Assembly: GCA_004357005.1 (NCBI GenBank)
Contig: SMWH01000082.1
Coordinates: 1 to 5,365, forward strand
From: Gammaproteobacteria bacterium
GTDB taxonomy: Bacteria; Pseudomonadota; Gammaproteobacteria; SMWH01
Reading direction: 5' to 3'
Length of the DNA: 5,365 bases
Both the position numbers and the translations under genes were made by a program. The notes beneath the pieces are model-generated. The model saw nothing but the letters and a program-made list of their open reading frames with translations, was not told the DNA's origin and made no database searches. Shown one piece after another: positions 4,975-5,365 of this stretch. Numbering within the stretch: position 1 is the first letter of the stretch; the number at the start of each line of letters is the position of its first letter.

Positions 4975-5365
4975 CAGATTCGTCTGCGTTCGGCTGCCGG
5001 CCCTCTATCGGGTCTTGCTGGATCTTGCGCGCTGCCTGCTCCCGTTTCTCCCGGTCCGGGTCTGTCACAAAACCCGGCACCAGCTCAAGCAGTTGATCCA
5101 TGGCAGTCCCGCTTGCCGTCAGTACCCGCTGAAAAGCCTCATGTCCCGCCAGGTCAACGCCGTTGGCAGACAACAGCAATGCGGGTGATTGCGAACGCCC
5201 CGCCGCCAGCAGCCTCCGGAACGCGGTGGGCTCAGAACCGCCTTTGCGCAACAGCCCGTCTACGAGTTGCGCGGCCGCCGCGGTGGCCACCGCCTGACGC
5301 AGACCGGCGTAGGGATGGTACAAACCGGATTCGGCGGCCCAACCCGAGCGGAACGCGGCTTCGTC
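4967..5365 (-). CDS. Probable M3-family oligoendopeptidase F-like protein (partial, 3' end)
   Basis: An open frame enters from the window edge and ends with TGA at 4969-4967, giving 132 residues of a C-terminus. A TTG at 5323 could be read as a start, but the frame stays open upstream of it and encodes plausible protein, so this is a truncated gene. The segment LLAAGRSQSPALLLSANGVDL followed by a helix resembles the C-terminal end of PepF-type M3 metallopeptidases (a pattern like LxAGGSxSPxxLLxxxGVDL). The alanine-rich helix before it also fits. The catalytic HExxH would lie outside the window, so activity cannot be judged. The tail from about residue 105 is very polar (Glu, Arg, Asp and Gln-rich). 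It overlaps rsmG by eight bases, suggesting co-transcription. The family call is from remembered pattern similarity and is tentative. Confidence 0.55.
   Translation of the reverse strand, partial: DEAAFRSGWAAESGLYHPYAGLRQAVATAAAAQLVDGLLRKGGSEPTAFRRLLAAGRSQSPALLLSANGVDLAGHEAFQRVLTASGTAMDQLLELVPGFVTDPDREKREQAARKIQQDPIEGRQPNADESGD

Overview
The window is a high-GC, gammaproteobacterial-type chromosomal segment in which every supported gene lies on the minus strand and is read from position 5365 towards 1. The gene order rsmG, parA, parB, atpI, atpB, atpE, atpF, atpH is the classic arrangement found close to the replication origin in many Gammaproteobacteria. The a, b, c and delta subunits closely resemble their E. 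coli counterparts. The GC-richness and the protein style would fit a Chromatiales/Ectothiorhodospiraceae-like lineage, but genus or species cannot be named from this window.

Layout in transcription order. At 5365-4967 is the 3' end of a gene that probably encodes an M3-family oligoendopeptidase F-like metallopeptidase. It overlaps rsmG (4974-4330), the 16S rRNA m7G methyltransferase. Next come parA (4307-3417) and parB (3403-2546), the chromosome partition ATPase and the CTP-dependent centromere clamp. A 196-bp intergenic region (2545-2350) follows. It holds a near-palindromic hairpin, a candidate sigma70 promoter and a terminator-like structure that ends just before the atpI start codon. The F1Fo ATP synthase operon then begins: atpI (2349-1963), atpB (1966-1085), atpE (1054-773), atpF (736-266) and the first 88 codons of atpH (266-1, cut by the window edge).

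The genes fall into two transcription blocks. rsmG-parA-parB, tightly packed behind the peptidase-like gene, handles ribosome maturation and chromosome segregation. The atp block builds the membrane Fo sector first (a, c, b) and then the stalk subunit delta. The c subunit has aspartate as its ion-carrying residue, so the enzyme is most likely proton-coupled. Start/stop overlaps (atpI/atpB, atpF/atpH, peptidase/rsmG) suggest translational coupling. atpE has a good ribosome binding site in an AT-rich spacer, as expected for a subunit needed in many copies.

Most of the window is ordinary core genome. The part most worth a second look is the parB-atpI intergenic region. Its predicted leader RNA can be drawn as two mutually exclusive hairpins, one resembling an intrinsic terminator, an arrangement typical of an attenuator. 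No clear new multi-gene system is visible.
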